This document shows, one piece after another, positions 45,555-55,087 of a stretch of 64,000 bases of DNA. Below the pieces are notes generated by a model. It was not told where the DNA came from and made no database searches. It worked only from the letters and a program-made list of their open reading frames with translations. Both the position numbers and the translations under genes were made by a program. Position 1 is the stretch's first letter. Every line of letters starts with the position of its first letter. The stretch covers positions 1 through 64,000 of the forward strand of contig CAAEFE010000040.1 in NCBI GenBank assembly GCA_900755095.1, given 5' to 3'. The stretch is from an uncultured Bacteroides sp. GTDB taxonomy: Bacteria; Bacteroidota; Bacteroidia; Bacteroidales; Bacteroidaceae.

Positions 45555-47228
45555 ATGAAGAAATTAATATATTACATAGCAATGTCCATTCTGTGCATTT
45601 TACCTTATTCATGCTCATTAGATGAAGAGGCAAGAAGCGAAATGGAAAAGAAGAATTACATGACTAATGCTAAAGAAGCACAAGATGTTCTATTAGGAGT
45701 ATATCGTACAACTGTTGAAGATGCTGCATACGGGTATCATCTATCTTTCTTGTTCAACATGGGAACAGATATATCTCAAGGAGAAGGTTCCGATATAACG
45801 AATTATCGTATCATTGTCAATAACGCTTTTCCTACTACCCAAGTAGAAATTCAACAAACATGGCAAGTTCTTTATAAAGGTATCTACAGAGCAAACGACT
45901 TCCTGGAACGTATTAGTGGAAAAATAGAGACTTATAATACTACTGATAAAAAAATCGCAACTCTTTATATAGCCGAAGCCAGAGCGTTAAGAGCCATGTT
46001 CTATTTCGAGTTAGTTCGTCGTTATGGAAATATTCCTTTGATTACCAGTACAGAGATGTCTTATCAAGCTCCTACTACTTTTACACAGGCTACTCCTGAT
46101 AAAGTATATGAATTTATTGAAGACGATCTTCTTTATGCTAGTGAAGTCCTACCATATGCAATCGACGATCAGCTTCGTGAGAACACATCATATCGTTTTA
46201 GTAAAGGGGCAGCACTTGGGCTCTTGGCAAAAGTGTATGCTACATGGGCAGGATATCCTGTACAAAATACAGCAAAATGGGAAGATGCTGCCAAAACAGC
46301 ACGTATCCTCATCGAATCCGGCAAACATTCATTACTGCGCAATTATGAAAAGTTATGGGAAAATACTTGTAGCAGTGTATGGGATCCAACAGAAAGCTTA
46401 ATCGAGATTTCATTCTATTCTCCTACCGTATCTGGTTCTGGAGATCCTGTAGGGCGTATCGGCAAATGGAATGGAGTAAAAACAACAGCTATCGCCGGTG
46501 TACGAGGTAGTTGTGCAGGAAATATGAAAGTAGTCCATACATTCGTGCTCGATTGGAGAGACGGCAAAAATGCAAATGACAAACGTCGCGATCTATCAGT
46601 AGCAAACTATAAGTATGATGACGATTACGTATTATGGGCTAAAGGTAAAAGTGACACGGAAGAATCTGCAAAATTAAAAGACCAAGATCCCACTCAAGCT
46701 CAAAAAGAAAAACAAAACTATACACCAGCCAAATGGGATCTTATAAAATACCAAAAGACAGGTGGGGTTATCAATAACGATAAATCTAACGCAAACTGGT
46801 ATTTCTTACGTTATGCAGATGTATTACTCATCTATGCCGAAGCGCTGAATGAATGGAAACATGGTCCTACCACAGAAGCTTATGCTGCAATTAACGAAGT
46901 TCGTCGTCGTGGATATGGATATCCTAGCAATACAGGAAGCTGCGACCTTTCAAACTTAAATGAAGAAACTTTCCGTGAAGCAGTCAGAAAAGAACGTGCG
47001 TATGAATTAGCATTTGAAGGTCATCGTCGTATGGATTTAGTTCGCTGGGGCATCTATTATGAAACTATACAAAAAACGAATGCTGCTTTAGCAAACTGGT
47101 GGGATTCTGCAGATAATTACAGATATTTGTTATATAAATATACAGAGAAAAACAAACATGAATTACTGCCTATTCCACAACGTGAAAAGGACTTGTGTAT
47201 TCAGTTCAAACAAAACCCTGGTTGGTAA
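45555..47228 (+). CDS. SusD-like glycan-binding lipoprotein (heparin/heparan sulfate)
   Basis: 557 residues with a lipoprotein signal (ILPYSC, Cys20) and an acidic stretch soon after (LDEEARSEMEKK). SusD/RagB hallmarks are present: YIAEARALRAMFYFELVRRYGNIPL, GAALGLLAKVYATWAGYP, RYADVLLIYAEALNEW, RKERAYELAFEGHRRMDLVRWG and ELLPIPQRE near the end. It partners the SusC encoded upstream and matches BT4659 in position. A strong hairpin follows 19 bases after the stop, closing this transcription unit before the GH88 gene. Confidence 0.96.
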   Translation: MKKLIYYIAMSILCILPYSCSLDEEARSEMEKKNYMTNAKEAQDVLLGVYRTTVEDAAYGYHLSFLFNMGTDISQGEGSDITNYRIIVNNAFPTTQVEIQQTWQVLYKGIYRANDFLERISGKIETYNTTDKKIATLYIAEARALRAMFYFELVRRYGNIPLITSTEMSYQAPTTFTQATPDKVYEFIEDDLLYASEVLPYAIDDQLRENTSYRFSKGAALGLLAKVYATWAGYPVQNTAKWEDAAKTARILIESGKHSLLRNYEKLWENTCSSVWDPTESLIEISFYSPTVSGSGDPVGRIGKWNGVKTTAIAGVRGSCAGNMKVVHTFVLDWRDGKNANDKRRDLSVANYKYDDDYVLWAKGKSDTEESAKLKDQDPTQAQKEKQNYTPAKWDLIKYQKTGGVINNDKSNANWYFLRYADVLLIYAEALNEWKHGPTTEAYAAINEVRRRGYGYPSNTGSCDLSNLNEETFREAVRKERAYELAFEGHRRMDLVRWGIYYETIQKTNAALANWWDSADNYRYLLYKYTEKNKHELLPIPQREKDLCIQFKQNPGW

Positions 47229-47246
47229 CAAAATCTCTATAACTTC

Positions 47247-47280
47247 TCTCCAATATGCCTTAAATAGGGCATATTGGAGA
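47247..47280 (+). terminator. Hairpin after susD (heparin locus)
   Basis: TCTCCAATATGCC (47247-47259) and GGCATATTGGAGA (47268-47280) form a perfect 13-bp stem with an 8-base loop. The following TATTTAAAACC is a weak U tract. Confidence 0.8.
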
Positions 47281-47373
47281 TATTTAAAACCTTTTTCAAC
47301 AAAATCAAAACTTGAAAAGCTCTATTTAAACGCCTTTTCGACAATCCTGTAACACAAAATTAGGTCTTTCGCC

Positions 47374-47381
47374 TACTTTTG
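47374..47381 (+). promoter_or_regulatory. Putative -7 box of the GH88-to-PL15 operon
   Basis: TACTTTTG lies 37 bases before the ATG at 47418, after the susD hairpin, suggesting a separate promoter for the degradation genes. Confidence 0.6.
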
Positions 47382-47417
47382 CATCAGTTACAAAACTTCT
47401 AAAAACAATCACTTAAA

Positions 47418-48704
47418 ATGAATAACATGAAAAAGAAACTTGTTCTCTTTGCTTCGGTTAGTATTGCACTCGCGTCGTGCCAGACAACCCCAAAGGAAGA
47501 CTACAGTTGGATAAAAAAAGGACTGGATGTAGCTTCTGCCCAATTACAACTTTCTGCTGAAGAGGTTAGTGGTACAGGGATGTTGCCACGCTCCATCCGT
47601 ACCGGCTATGACATGGATTTCCTTTGCCGTCAGTTGGAAAGAGATTCATTAACATTTAAAGATTCCCTACGTGCACAACCTACTGCCGAGCAATTAGGCA
47701 AACGTCGCCTCTGCAACGTTTATGACTGGACGAGCGGTTTCTTCCCCGGTTCATTATGGTATGCATACGAACTGACAGGAAACGATACACTGAAAACTCA
47801 AGCAATCGAATATACCAATCTTCTGAATCCGGTACGCTATTATAAAGGTACACATGATTTGGGATTTATGGTCAACTGTAGCTACGGCAATGCAGAACGT
47901 CTTTCACCTAACGATACCATCGCTGCTGTGATGAGAGAAACTGCCGATAACCTTTGCGGTCGTTTCAATGATTCTATCGGTGCTATCCGTTCATGGGATT
48001 TCGGAACATGGAACTTCCCGGTTATCATCGACAATATGATGAACCTTGATCTTCTGTTCAATGTAGCAAAAGCAACAGGCGACAATAGATATAAAGACAT
48101 CGCTATCAAACATGCCATGACAACGATGCATAATCACTTCCGCCCGGATTATACTTGCTGGCATGTAGTAAGCTATAACAGCGATGGTACAGTAGAACGA
48201 AAACAAACCCACCAAGGCAAGAACGATGATTCTTCATGGGCACGCGGACAGGCATGGGCTGTGTACGGATATACCGCTTGTTTCCGCGAAACAAATGATA
48301 GTATCTTCCTGAACTTTGCAAAGGATATAGCTGATATGATTATGGATCGCGTAAAAACAGACGACGCTATTCCTTATTGGGATTATGATGCTCCTGTAAC
48401 CAAAGAAACTCCACGCGATGTATCTGCTGCTTCTGTCACTGCTTCTGCAATGATCGAACTAAGCACAATGGTTCCCGATGGACAGAAATATCTGGATTAT
48501 GCGGAAAAAATTCTGAAGAGTCTGTCAAGTGATGCATATCTTGCAAAAGTGGGTGACAATCAAGGATTCATTTTGATGCATTCCGTAGGTTCACTGCCCA
48601 ATGGTTCTGAAATCGACACTCCACTGAACTATGCTGACTACTATTATCTGGAAGCATTGAAGAGATTCATGGATCTGAAAGGTATCAACTACAAAGATAT
48701 CTAA
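47418..48704 (+). CDS. GH88 unsaturated glucuronyl hydrolase
   Basis: 428 residues with a lipoprotein-type signal (SIALASC, Cys21 counting from ATG 47418; ATG 47427 is also possible). GH88 (alpha/alpha)6 fold: NVYDWTSGFFPGSLWYAYEL and WNFPVIIDNMMNLDLLF carry the two catalytic Asp residues, then HQGKNDDSSWARGQAWAVYG, DVSAASVTASAMIEL and NYADYYYLEALKRF. It removes the unsaturated uronic acid from the non-reducing end of lyase products by hydrating the double bond. Position matches BT4658. First gene of the second heparin operon; the signal suggests periplasmic membrane anchoring. Confidence 0.94.
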   Translation: MNNMKKKLVLFASVSIALASCQTTPKEDYSWIKKGLDVASAQLQLSAEEVSGTGMLPRSIRTGYDMDFLCRQLERDSLTFKDSLRAQPTAEQLGKRRLCNVYDWTSGFFPGSLWYAYELTGNDTLKTQAIEYTNLLNPVRYYKGTHDLGFMVNCSYGNAERLSPNDTIAAVMRETADNLCGRFNDSIGAIRSWDFGTWNFPVIIDNMMNLDLLFNVAKATGDNRYKDIAIKHAMTTMHNHFRPDYTCWHVVSYNSDGTVERKQTHQGKNDDSSWARGQAWAVYGYTACFRETNDSIFLNFAKDIADMIMDRVKTDDAIPYWDYDAPVTKETPRDVSAASVTASAMIELSTMVPDGQKYLDYAEKILKSLSSDAYLAKVGDNQGFILMHSVGSLPNGSEIDTPLNYADYYYLEALKRFMDLKGINYKDI

Positions 48705-48732
48705 TACATAAAATTATAACACCTATTATATC

Positions 48733-50733
48733 ATGAATAAAACTTTAAAGTACATCGTTCTGCTTGCAATCGCATGTTTCGTAAGCAAGGGTTATGCCCA
48801 AGAACTGAAAAGCGAAGTCTTTTCTCTTCTTAACCTAGACTATCCGGGACTGGAGAAAGTAAAAGCTTTGCATCAGGAGGGTAAAGATGAGGATGCTGCC
48901 AAAGCATTGCTGGACTATTACCGTGCACGTACCAACGTAAAAACTCCGGATATCAATCTGAACAAGGTGACTATCAGCAAAGAAGAACAGCAATGGGCGG
49001 ATGACGGATTGAAACATACATTCTTCGTACATAAAGGTTATCAACCTTCTTACAATTATGGAGAAGATATCAACTGGCAATACTGGCCGGTGAAAGATAA
49101 TGAGCTCCGCTGGCAGTTGCACCGTCACAAATGGTTCACTCCAATGGGTAAAGCTTACCGTATATCCGGTGATGAAAAATATGCTAAAGAATGGGCACAC
49201 CAGTATATCGACTGGATTAAAAAGAATCCATTGGTGAAGATGGACAAGAAAGAATATGAGCTGGTAAGTGATGGAAAAATCAAAGGTGAAGTAGAAAACG
49301 TACGTTTTGCATGGCGTCCTCTGGAAGTGAGTAATCGTCTGCAAGACCAGACTTCACAGTTCCAGTTATTCCTTCCCTCCCCTTCTTTCACTCCGGACTT
49401 CCTGACAGAATTCCTAGTGAACTATTACAAACATGCTGTACATATCCTTGCTAATTACTCGGATCAAGGCAACCACTTACTGTTTGAAGCTCAACGCATG
49501 ATTTATGCAGGTGCCTTTTTCCCTGAATTCAAAGATGCTCCGGCTTGGAGAAAAAGTGGTATCGACATTCTGAACCGTGAAATTCACGTACAGGTATACG
49601 AAGATGGCGGACAGTTCGAACTTGACCCACATTATCATCTGGCAGCTATTAACATTTTCTGTAAAGCCTTAGGTATCGCAGATACTAACGGATTCCGTAA
49701 GGAATTCCCTCAAGATTATTTGGATACCATTGAAAACATGATTATGTTCTATGCAAACATTTCTTTCCCTGATTACACCAATCCATGTTTCAGCGACGCC
49801 AAGTTGACAACAAAGAAAGAAATGGTGAAAAACTACAAGTCATGGAGTAAACTGTTCCCGAAGAACCAGGCAATCAAATACTTTGCTACAGAAGGAAAAG
49901 AAGGTGCATTGCCGGATTATATGTCTAAAGGTTTCCTGAAATCAGGCTTCTTTGTATTCCGTAATTCATGGGGAATGGATGCTACCCAAATGGTAGTAAA
50001 GGCAGGTCCGAAAGCTTTCTGGCACTGTCAGCCGGATAATGGTACATTTGAACTTTGGTTCAACGGCAAGAATTTGTTCCCGGATTCTGGTTCGTATGTA
50101 TACGCCGGTGAAGGCGAAGTAATGGAACAACGCAACTGGCACCGTCAGACTTGTGTTCACAACACAGTAACCCTGGACAACAAGAATCTCGATACAACAG
50201 AATCTGTTACTAAGTTGTGGCAACCGGAAGGTGCTATCCAGACTTTAGTGACTGAAAATCCGAGTTACAAGAATCTGAAACACCGTCGTTCTGTTTTCTT
50301 CGTTGATAACACTTACTTTGTCATTGTAGATGAAATGGCAGGTAGCGGTAAAGGTTCTATCAATCTCCACTATCAGATGCCGAAAGGAGAAATTGCCAAC
50401 AGCCGCGAAGACATGACGTTCCTGACACAGTTTGAGGATGGAAGCAACATGAAACTGCAATGCTTCGGCCCTGCTGGCATGAGTATGAAGAAAGAACCAG
50501 GATGGTGTTCAACTGCTTATCGCAAACGCTACAAACGTATGAATGTATCGTTCAACGTGAGAAAAGACGGCGAAGAAGCTGTACGTTACATCACTGTTAT
50601 CTACCCGGTTAAGAAAAGCGCAGATGCCCCTAAATTTGACGCTAAATTCAAGAACAAAGCGTTCGATGAAAACGGTCTGGAAGTAGAAGTGAAAGTAAAC
50701 GGAAAGAAACAGTCATTAAAATACAAACTATAA
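48733..50733 (+). CDS. Periplasmic heparin lyase III (PL12)
   Basis: 666 residues with a type I signal peptide ending GYAQ. It matches Pedobacter heparinase III in order: LLNLDYPGLEKVKALHQEGK, LLDYYRARTNV, LRWQLHRHKWFTPMGKAYR, WRPLEVSNRLQ, QGNHLLFEAQRM (Asn and His of the active site), FELDPHYHLAAI (Tyr), FWHCQPDNGTFELWFNGKNLFPDSG, and CVHNTVTLDN (His). It cleaves low-sulfated heparan sulfate oligosaccharides by beta-elimination in the periplasm, complementing heparin lyase I. Position matches BT4657. A strong hairpin lies 10 bases after its stop. Confidence 0.95.
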   Translation: MNKTLKYIVLLAIACFVSKGYAQELKSEVFSLLNLDYPGLEKVKALHQEGKDEDAAKALLDYYRARTNVKTPDINLNKVTISKEEQQWADDGLKHTFFVHKGYQPSYNYGEDINWQYWPVKDNELRWQLHRHKWFTPMGKAYRISGDEKYAKEWAHQYIDWIKKNPLVKMDKKEYELVSDGKIKGEVENVRFAWRPLEVSNRLQDQTSQFQLFLPSPSFTPDFLTEFLVNYYKHAVHILANYSDQGNHLLFEAQRMIYAGAFFPEFKDAPAWRKSGIDILNREIHVQVYEDGGQFELDPHYHLAAINIFCKALGIADTNGFRKEFPQDYLDTIENMIMFYANISFPDYTNPCFSDAKLTTKKEMVKNYKSWSKLFPKNQAIKYFATEGKEGALPDYMSKGFLKSGFFVFRNSWGMDATQMVVKAGPKAFWHCQPDNGTFELWFNGKNLFPDSGSYVYAGEGEVMEQRNWHRQTCVHNTVTLDNKNLDTTESVTKLWQPEGAIQTLVTENPSYKNLKHRRSVFFVDNTYFVIVDEMAGSGKGSINLHYQMPKGEIANSREDMTFLTQFEDGSNMKLQCFGPAGMSMKKEPGWCSTAYRKRYKRMNVSFNVRKDGEEAVRYITVIYPVKKSADAPKFDAKFKNKAFDENGLEVEVKVNGKKQSLKYKL

Positions 50734-50742
50734 AAAGCCTCA

Positions 50743-50777
50743 AAGCCTCTCCCTGCCCCTTTTCTTGGGAGAGGCTT
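50743..50777 (+). terminator. Intra-operon hairpin just before the sulfatase start
   Basis: AAGCCTCTCCC (50743-50753) and GGGAGAGGCTT (50767-50777) form a perfect 11-bp G+C-rich stem. Only nine bases separate it from the sulfatase ATG, and the downstream tract CTTATCATT is a poor terminator tail. It may stabilise the upstream message or limit sulfatase translation. Confidence 0.75.
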
Positions 50778-50786
50778 CTTATCATT

Positions 50787-52403
50787 ATGGAAAACTATTA
50801 CACCTCCTCTACCCTACTCTTCCCATTGGCAGCACTAAGCCTCGTTTCTTGCAACAGCCAAAAGAAAGAAGAAGTCAGACAGCCGAACATCATCTTCATG
50901 ATGACGGATGATCACACCACTCAAGCAATGTCCTGTTATGGAGGCAATCTGATCCAAACTCCTAATATGGATCGGATTGCCAATGAAGGTATTCGCTTTG
51001 ATAATTGTTACGCTGTCAATGCTCTTTCGGGACCTTCACGTGCTTGCATCCTCACCGGCAAGTTCAGTCACGAGAATGGTTTTACCGATAATGCAAGTAC
51101 ATTCAACGGCGATCAACAGACATTCCCCAAACTTCTTCAGCAAGCCGGATACCAGACTGCCATGATCGGCAAATGGCACCTCATCAGCGAACCGCAAGGT
51201 TTCGACCATTGGAGTATCCTTAGCGGCCAACATGAGCAAGGTGACTATTACGATCCTGATTTCTGGGAAGACGGAAAACATATCGTAGAAAAAGGATATG
51301 CTACGGATATTATTACCGACAAAGCAATTAAATTCCTTGAAGGACGGGACAAGAACAAACCGTTCTGCATGATGTATCACCAGAAAGCCCCACACCGTAA
51401 CTGGATGCCCGCTCCCCGTCATTTAGGCATATTCAATAATACAACTTTCCCGGAACCGGCTAATCTGTTCGACGACTACGAAGGTCGTGGAAGAGCTGCT
51501 CGCGAGCAGGATATGTCTATCGAGCACACGTTGACAAACGACTGGGATCTCAAATTGATGACTCGTGAAGAGATGCTGAAAGATACAACCAACCGTCTTT
51601 ATAGTGTATATAAACGTATGCCTATTGAAGTTCAGGATAAATGGGATTCTGTATACGCCGGGCGCATTGCCGAATACCGCAAAGGTGACTTGAAAGGCAA
51701 ATCTTTAATCAGCTGGAAATATCAACAATATATGCGCGATTATCTGGCTACGGTTCTGGCAGTAGACGAAAATATCGGCCGACTACTGAATTATCTCGAA
51801 AAGATTGGTGAACTGGACAATACAATCATTGTCTACACCTCCGACCAGGGTTTCTTCCTTGGAGAACATGGCTGGTTTGACAAACGCTTCATGTATGAAG
51901 AATGTCAGCGCATGCCTCTTATCATCCGTTACCCGAAAGCAATCAAAGCAGGAAGTACCAGTAATGCAATCAGCATGAATGTAGACTTTGCTCCTACCTT
52001 CCTCGACTTTGCCGGAGTAGATATCCCGTCAGATATTCAAGGAGCTTCTTTGAAACCGATATTGGTCAACGAAGGCAAAACCCCGGCCGACTGGCGTAAA
52101 GCTGCTTATTACCATTATTACGAGTACCCTGCAGAACACTCTGTAAAACGTCACTATGGTATCCGTACACAAGATTTCAAACTGATTCATTTCTACAACG
52201 ATATTGACGAATGGGAAATGTATGACATGAAAGCTGATCCGAGAGAGATGAACAACGTCTTCGGCAAACCGGAGTATGCTAAAGTACAAAAAGAGCTGAT
52301 GGAGCTACTTCAGGACACTCAAAAACAGTACAAAGATACTGACCCGGATGAAAAGGAAAAAGTCCTCTTTAAAGGTGATCGCCGACAAATGCAAAACCGC
52401 TAA
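50787..52403 (+). CDS. Heparin/HS 6-O-sulfatase (family S1)
   Basis: 538 residues with a lipoprotein-like N terminus (lipobox LVSC, Cys22), although MENYYTSS lacks the usual positive charges, so the true start is a little uncertain. Type I sulfatase: PNIIFMMTDDHTTQAMS (metal Asp pair), LSGPSRACILTG with Ser81 as the formylglycine precursor (serine-type S-x-P-S-R), GKWHL, YHQKAPHRNW, and VYTSDQGFFLGEHGWFDKRFMYEE. By position and resemblance it corresponds to BT4656, an N-acetylglucosamine-6-O-sulfatase acting on heparin fragments. A serine-type site needs an anSME-type maturase, not seen in this window. Confidence 0.9.
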   Translation: MENYYTSSTLLFPLAALSLVSCNSQKKEEVRQPNIIFMMTDDHTTQAMSCYGGNLIQTPNMDRIANEGIRFDNCYAVNALSGPSRACILTGKFSHENGFTDNASTFNGDQQTFPKLLQQAGYQTAMIGKWHLISEPQGFDHWSILSGQHEQGDYYDPDFWEDGKHIVEKGYATDIITDKAIKFLEGRDKNKPFCMMYHQKAPHRNWMPAPRHLGIFNNTTFPEPANLFDDYEGRGRAAREQDMSIEHTLTNDWDLKLMTREEMLKDTTNRLYSVYKRMPIEVQDKWDSVYAGRIAEYRKGDLKGKSLISWKYQQYMRDYLATVLAVDENIGRLLNYLEKIGELDNTIIVYTSDQGFFLGEHGWFDKRFMYEECQRMPLIIRYPKAIKAGSTSNAISMNVDFAPTFLDFAGVDIPSDIQGASLKPILVNEGKTPADWRKAAYYHYYEYPAEHSVKRHYGIRTQDFKLIHFYNDIDEWEMYDMKADPREMNNVFGKPEYAKVQKELMELLQDTQKQYKDTDPDEKEKVLFKGDRRQMQNR

Positions 52404-52470
52404 GAGGAGGACATATAAATAAGAATTAATATGCTTCATTATTAGTTTACCGAATAAATTAGATAAAACC

Positions 52471-54099
52471 ATGGATAGAAGAAAGTTTTTAAAAAACACA
52501 GGCTGGTCTTTCCTCGGATTGGCAGCTTCAGGCAGTTTGCTGGGTTCTTGCGCAGCTGGAAGCAAAGAAGCAAAAAAGATTATGCCGTCAGCCAGTAACC
52601 TCAAAATGTACTGGGGCGACTTACATAACCATTGCAACATCACATACGGACACGGCGACATGCGCGACGCTTTTGAAGCAGCGAAAGGACAATTGGATTT
52701 TGTCAGTGTCACTCCTCATGCTATGTGGCCGGATATTCCCGGAGCAGATGATCCCCGCCTGAAATGGGTGATTGATTATCACACAGGAGCTTTCAAACGT
52801 TTGCGTGAAGGCGGTTATGAGAAGTACGTAAAAATGACGAATGAATATAATAAAGAAGGTGAATTCCTTACTTTTGTCGGATACGAGGCCCACAGCATGG
52901 AACATGGTGACCATGTTGCATTGAATTATGATCTCGACGCACCGCTTGTGGAATGTACTTCTATCGAAGACTGGAAACAGAAGGCAAAAGGACACAAAGT
53001 ATTTATTACTCCACATCACATGGGTTACCAGGGCGGCTATCGCGGTTACAACTGGAAATGCTTTACCGAAGGAGATATTACCCCATTCGTAGAAATGTAT
53101 TCCCGTCATGGTCTGGCAGAAAGCGATCAGGGAGATTATCCTTATCTACACGATATGGGTCCGCGCCAATGGGAAGGAACCATTCAATATGGTCTTGAAT
53201 TAGGCAACAAATTCGGTATCATGGCTTCTACCGATCAACATTCCGGTTATCCGGGAAGCTATGGCGACGGTCGTATCGGTGTCATGGCTCCGTCATTGAC
53301 TCGCGACGCTATTTGGGAAGCTCTCCGCACCCGCCATGTATGTGCCGCAACCGGTGATAAAATTATTATCGACTTCCGCCTCAACGACACTTTCATGGGT
53401 GACGTGGTTCGCGGTAACAGCCGCCGTATCTATCTGAACGTTACAGGTGAAAGCTGTATCGACTATGTAGATATTGTCAAGAACGGACAGATTTTAGCTC
53501 GCATGAATGGCCCGCTGACTCCGATTGCCCCGGAAGGTGATACGGTACGTTGCAAAGTTAAAGTTGATTTTGGTTGGAATCGTGAAGAGAAATACGTACA
53601 TTGGCAGGGTAAACTGTCCGTGGACAAAGGACAGATCCATAGTGTAACTCCTTGTTTCCGTGGCGCAGCGTTCACTTCTCCGCAAGAAGGTGAAACTGAA
53701 TTCCACACGCATGTCAACCGTATCGTATCCGTTGGCAACAAGGAAACCGAACTGGATATGTATAGCAGCAAAAATCCGAATACGACTACAGCAGCCATGC
53801 AAGCCGTCATTCTGGATGTGGAAATGCCCAAAGACGGTAAGATCATTGCCGAATTCAATGGCAAGAAGTTTGAACATACGTTGGGCGAGTTGCTCAAAGG
53901 TTCACGTTCACACTTCATGATCGGTTGGTTGAGCGAGGCGATCCTTTTCAATCGTGCTATGCCGGAAAGCTGTTTCACTTTGGAACACTACATGGAAGAT
54001 AAAGAGCCGCAACGTGATACGGACTACTACTATGTACGCGTTCGCCAACGTGACGGACAATGGGCTTGGAGTTCACCGATTTGGGCAGAAAGAGTGTGA
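52471..54099 (+). CDS. DUF3604/PHP-domain lipoprotein of the heparin operon
   Basis: 542 residues. The N terminus MDRRKFLKNTGW resembles a twin-arginine signal (RRKFLK) and is followed by a lipobox (LLGSC), so it may be a folded, metal-loaded lipoprotein. The first domain carries PHP metallo-phosphoesterase motifs: YWGDLHNHCNITYGHG, FVSVTPHAMW, FVGYEAH, VFITPHHMGYQGG, EMYSRHG and ASTDQHSGYPG. The remainder (about 290-542) is beta-rich. It matches BT4655 in position. Activity on heparin is not known to me; phosphoester or other hydrolysis of a sugar derivative is possible. It lies 67 bases after the sulfatase gene and 31 before the ROK gene. Confidence 0.82.
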   Translation: MDRRKFLKNTGWSFLGLAASGSLLGSCAAGSKEAKKIMPSASNLKMYWGDLHNHCNITYGHGDMRDAFEAAKGQLDFVSVTPHAMWPDIPGADDPRLKWVIDYHTGAFKRLREGGYEKYVKMTNEYNKEGEFLTFVGYEAHSMEHGDHVALNYDLDAPLVECTSIEDWKQKAKGHKVFITPHHMGYQGGYRGYNWKCFTEGDITPFVEMYSRHGLAESDQGDYPYLHDMGPRQWEGTIQYGLELGNKFGIMASTDQHSGYPGSYGDGRIGVMAPSLTRDAIWEALRTRHVCAATGDKIIIDFRLNDTFMGDVVRGNSRRIYLNVTGESCIDYVDIVKNGQILARMNGPLTPIAPEGDTVRCKVKVDFGWNREEKYVHWQGKLSVDKGQIHSVTPCFRGAAFTSPQEGETEFHTHVNRIVSVGNKETELDMYSSKNPNTTTAAMQAVILDVEMPKDGKIIAEFNGKKFEHTLGELLKGSRSHFMIGWLSEAILFNRAMPESCFTLEHYMEDKEPQRDTDYYYVRVRQRDGQWAWSSPIWAERV

Positions 54100-54130
54100 T
54101 TTTTTTAAGTATTAAGTATTACTTGGTGAT

Positions 54131-55072
54131 ATGGAAAAAGAATACGCTATAGGAATTGACCTTGGCGGAACTTCTGTAAAATACGCCCTAATTGATAATG
54201 AAGGCGTATTTTACTTTCAAGGGAAGTTACCGTCGAAAGCCGATGTATCAGCAGAAGCTGTCATCGGACAGTTGGTTACTGCTATCAATGAAGTGAAAGC
54301 CTTTGCACAGGAACAAGGCTACAAAATCAATGGTATAGGAATCGGTACACCGGGCATCGTAGATTCTACAAACCGCATAGTTCTGGGAGGTGCGGAAAAC
54401 ATCAACGGTTGGGAAAACATACATCTGGCGGACCGCATTGAAAAGGAAACCGGATTCCCGGCTTTATTAGGAAATGATGCCAATCTGATGGGATTAGGAG
54501 AAACAATGTATGGAGCCGGACAGGGAGCCACTCATGTTGTTTTCCTAACAGTAGGAACAGGCATTGGCGGTGCAGTAGTCATCGATGGCAAATTGTTCAA
54601 CGGTTATGCCAACCGGGGGACAGAACTGGGGCACGTGCCTCTCATTGCCAATGGCGAACCTTGTGCCTGTGGTTCCGTCGGCTGTCTGGAACATTATGCT
54701 TCCACTTCCGCCTTGGTACACCGTTTCAGTCAACGGATAATAGACGCAGGTATCTCCTACCCGAATGAGGAGATTAATGGAGAACTGATCGTCCGCCTTT
54801 ACAAACAAGGAGATAAGATTGCACAACTATCGCTGGAAGAACACTGTGATTTTCTGGGACATGGAATTGCAGGATTCATTAATATCTTCAGCCCTCAAAA
54901 GATTGTGATCGGTGGAGGACTTTCCGAAGCCGGAGACTTTTATATTCAGAAAGTAAGCGAAAAAGCCCGCAGTTACGCCATCCCCGACTGTGCCGTGAAT
55001 ACTCAAATCATAGCTGCCGCTCTTGGAAACAAGGCCGGAAGTATTGGAGCCGCTTCACTCTTTTTCAAATGA
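54131..55072 (+). CDS. ROK-family sugar kinase
   Basis: 313 residues, cytoplasmic (no signal). ROK signatures: AIGIDLGGTSVKYALID (phosphate-binding), GIGIGTPGIVD, LGNDANLMGLGE (catalytic Asp), TVGTGIGGAVVIDGKL, and the zinc motif ELGHVPLIANGEPCACGSVGCLEHYAS. By its place in the heparin operon beside a sugar transporter it should phosphorylate glucosamine or N-acetylglucosamine released from heparin; it matches BT4654. There is no HTH, so it is an enzyme and not a ROK repressor. Confidence 0.93.
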   Translation: MEKEYAIGIDLGGTSVKYALIDNEGVFYFQGKLPSKADVSAEAVIGQLVTAINEVKAFAQEQGYKINGIGIGTPGIVDSTNRIVLGGAENINGWENIHLADRIEKETGFPALLGNDANLMGLGETMYGAGQGATHVVFLTVGTGIGGAVVIDGKLFNGYANRGTELGHVPLIANGEPCACGSVGCLEHYASTSALVHRFSQRIIDAGISYPNEEINGELIVRLYKQGDKIAQLSLEEHCDFLGHGIAGFINIFSPQKIVIGGGLSEAGDFYIQKVSEKARSYAIPDCAVNTQIIAAALGNKAGSIGAASLFFK

Positions 55073-55087
55073 AAACAAAAATAAATG

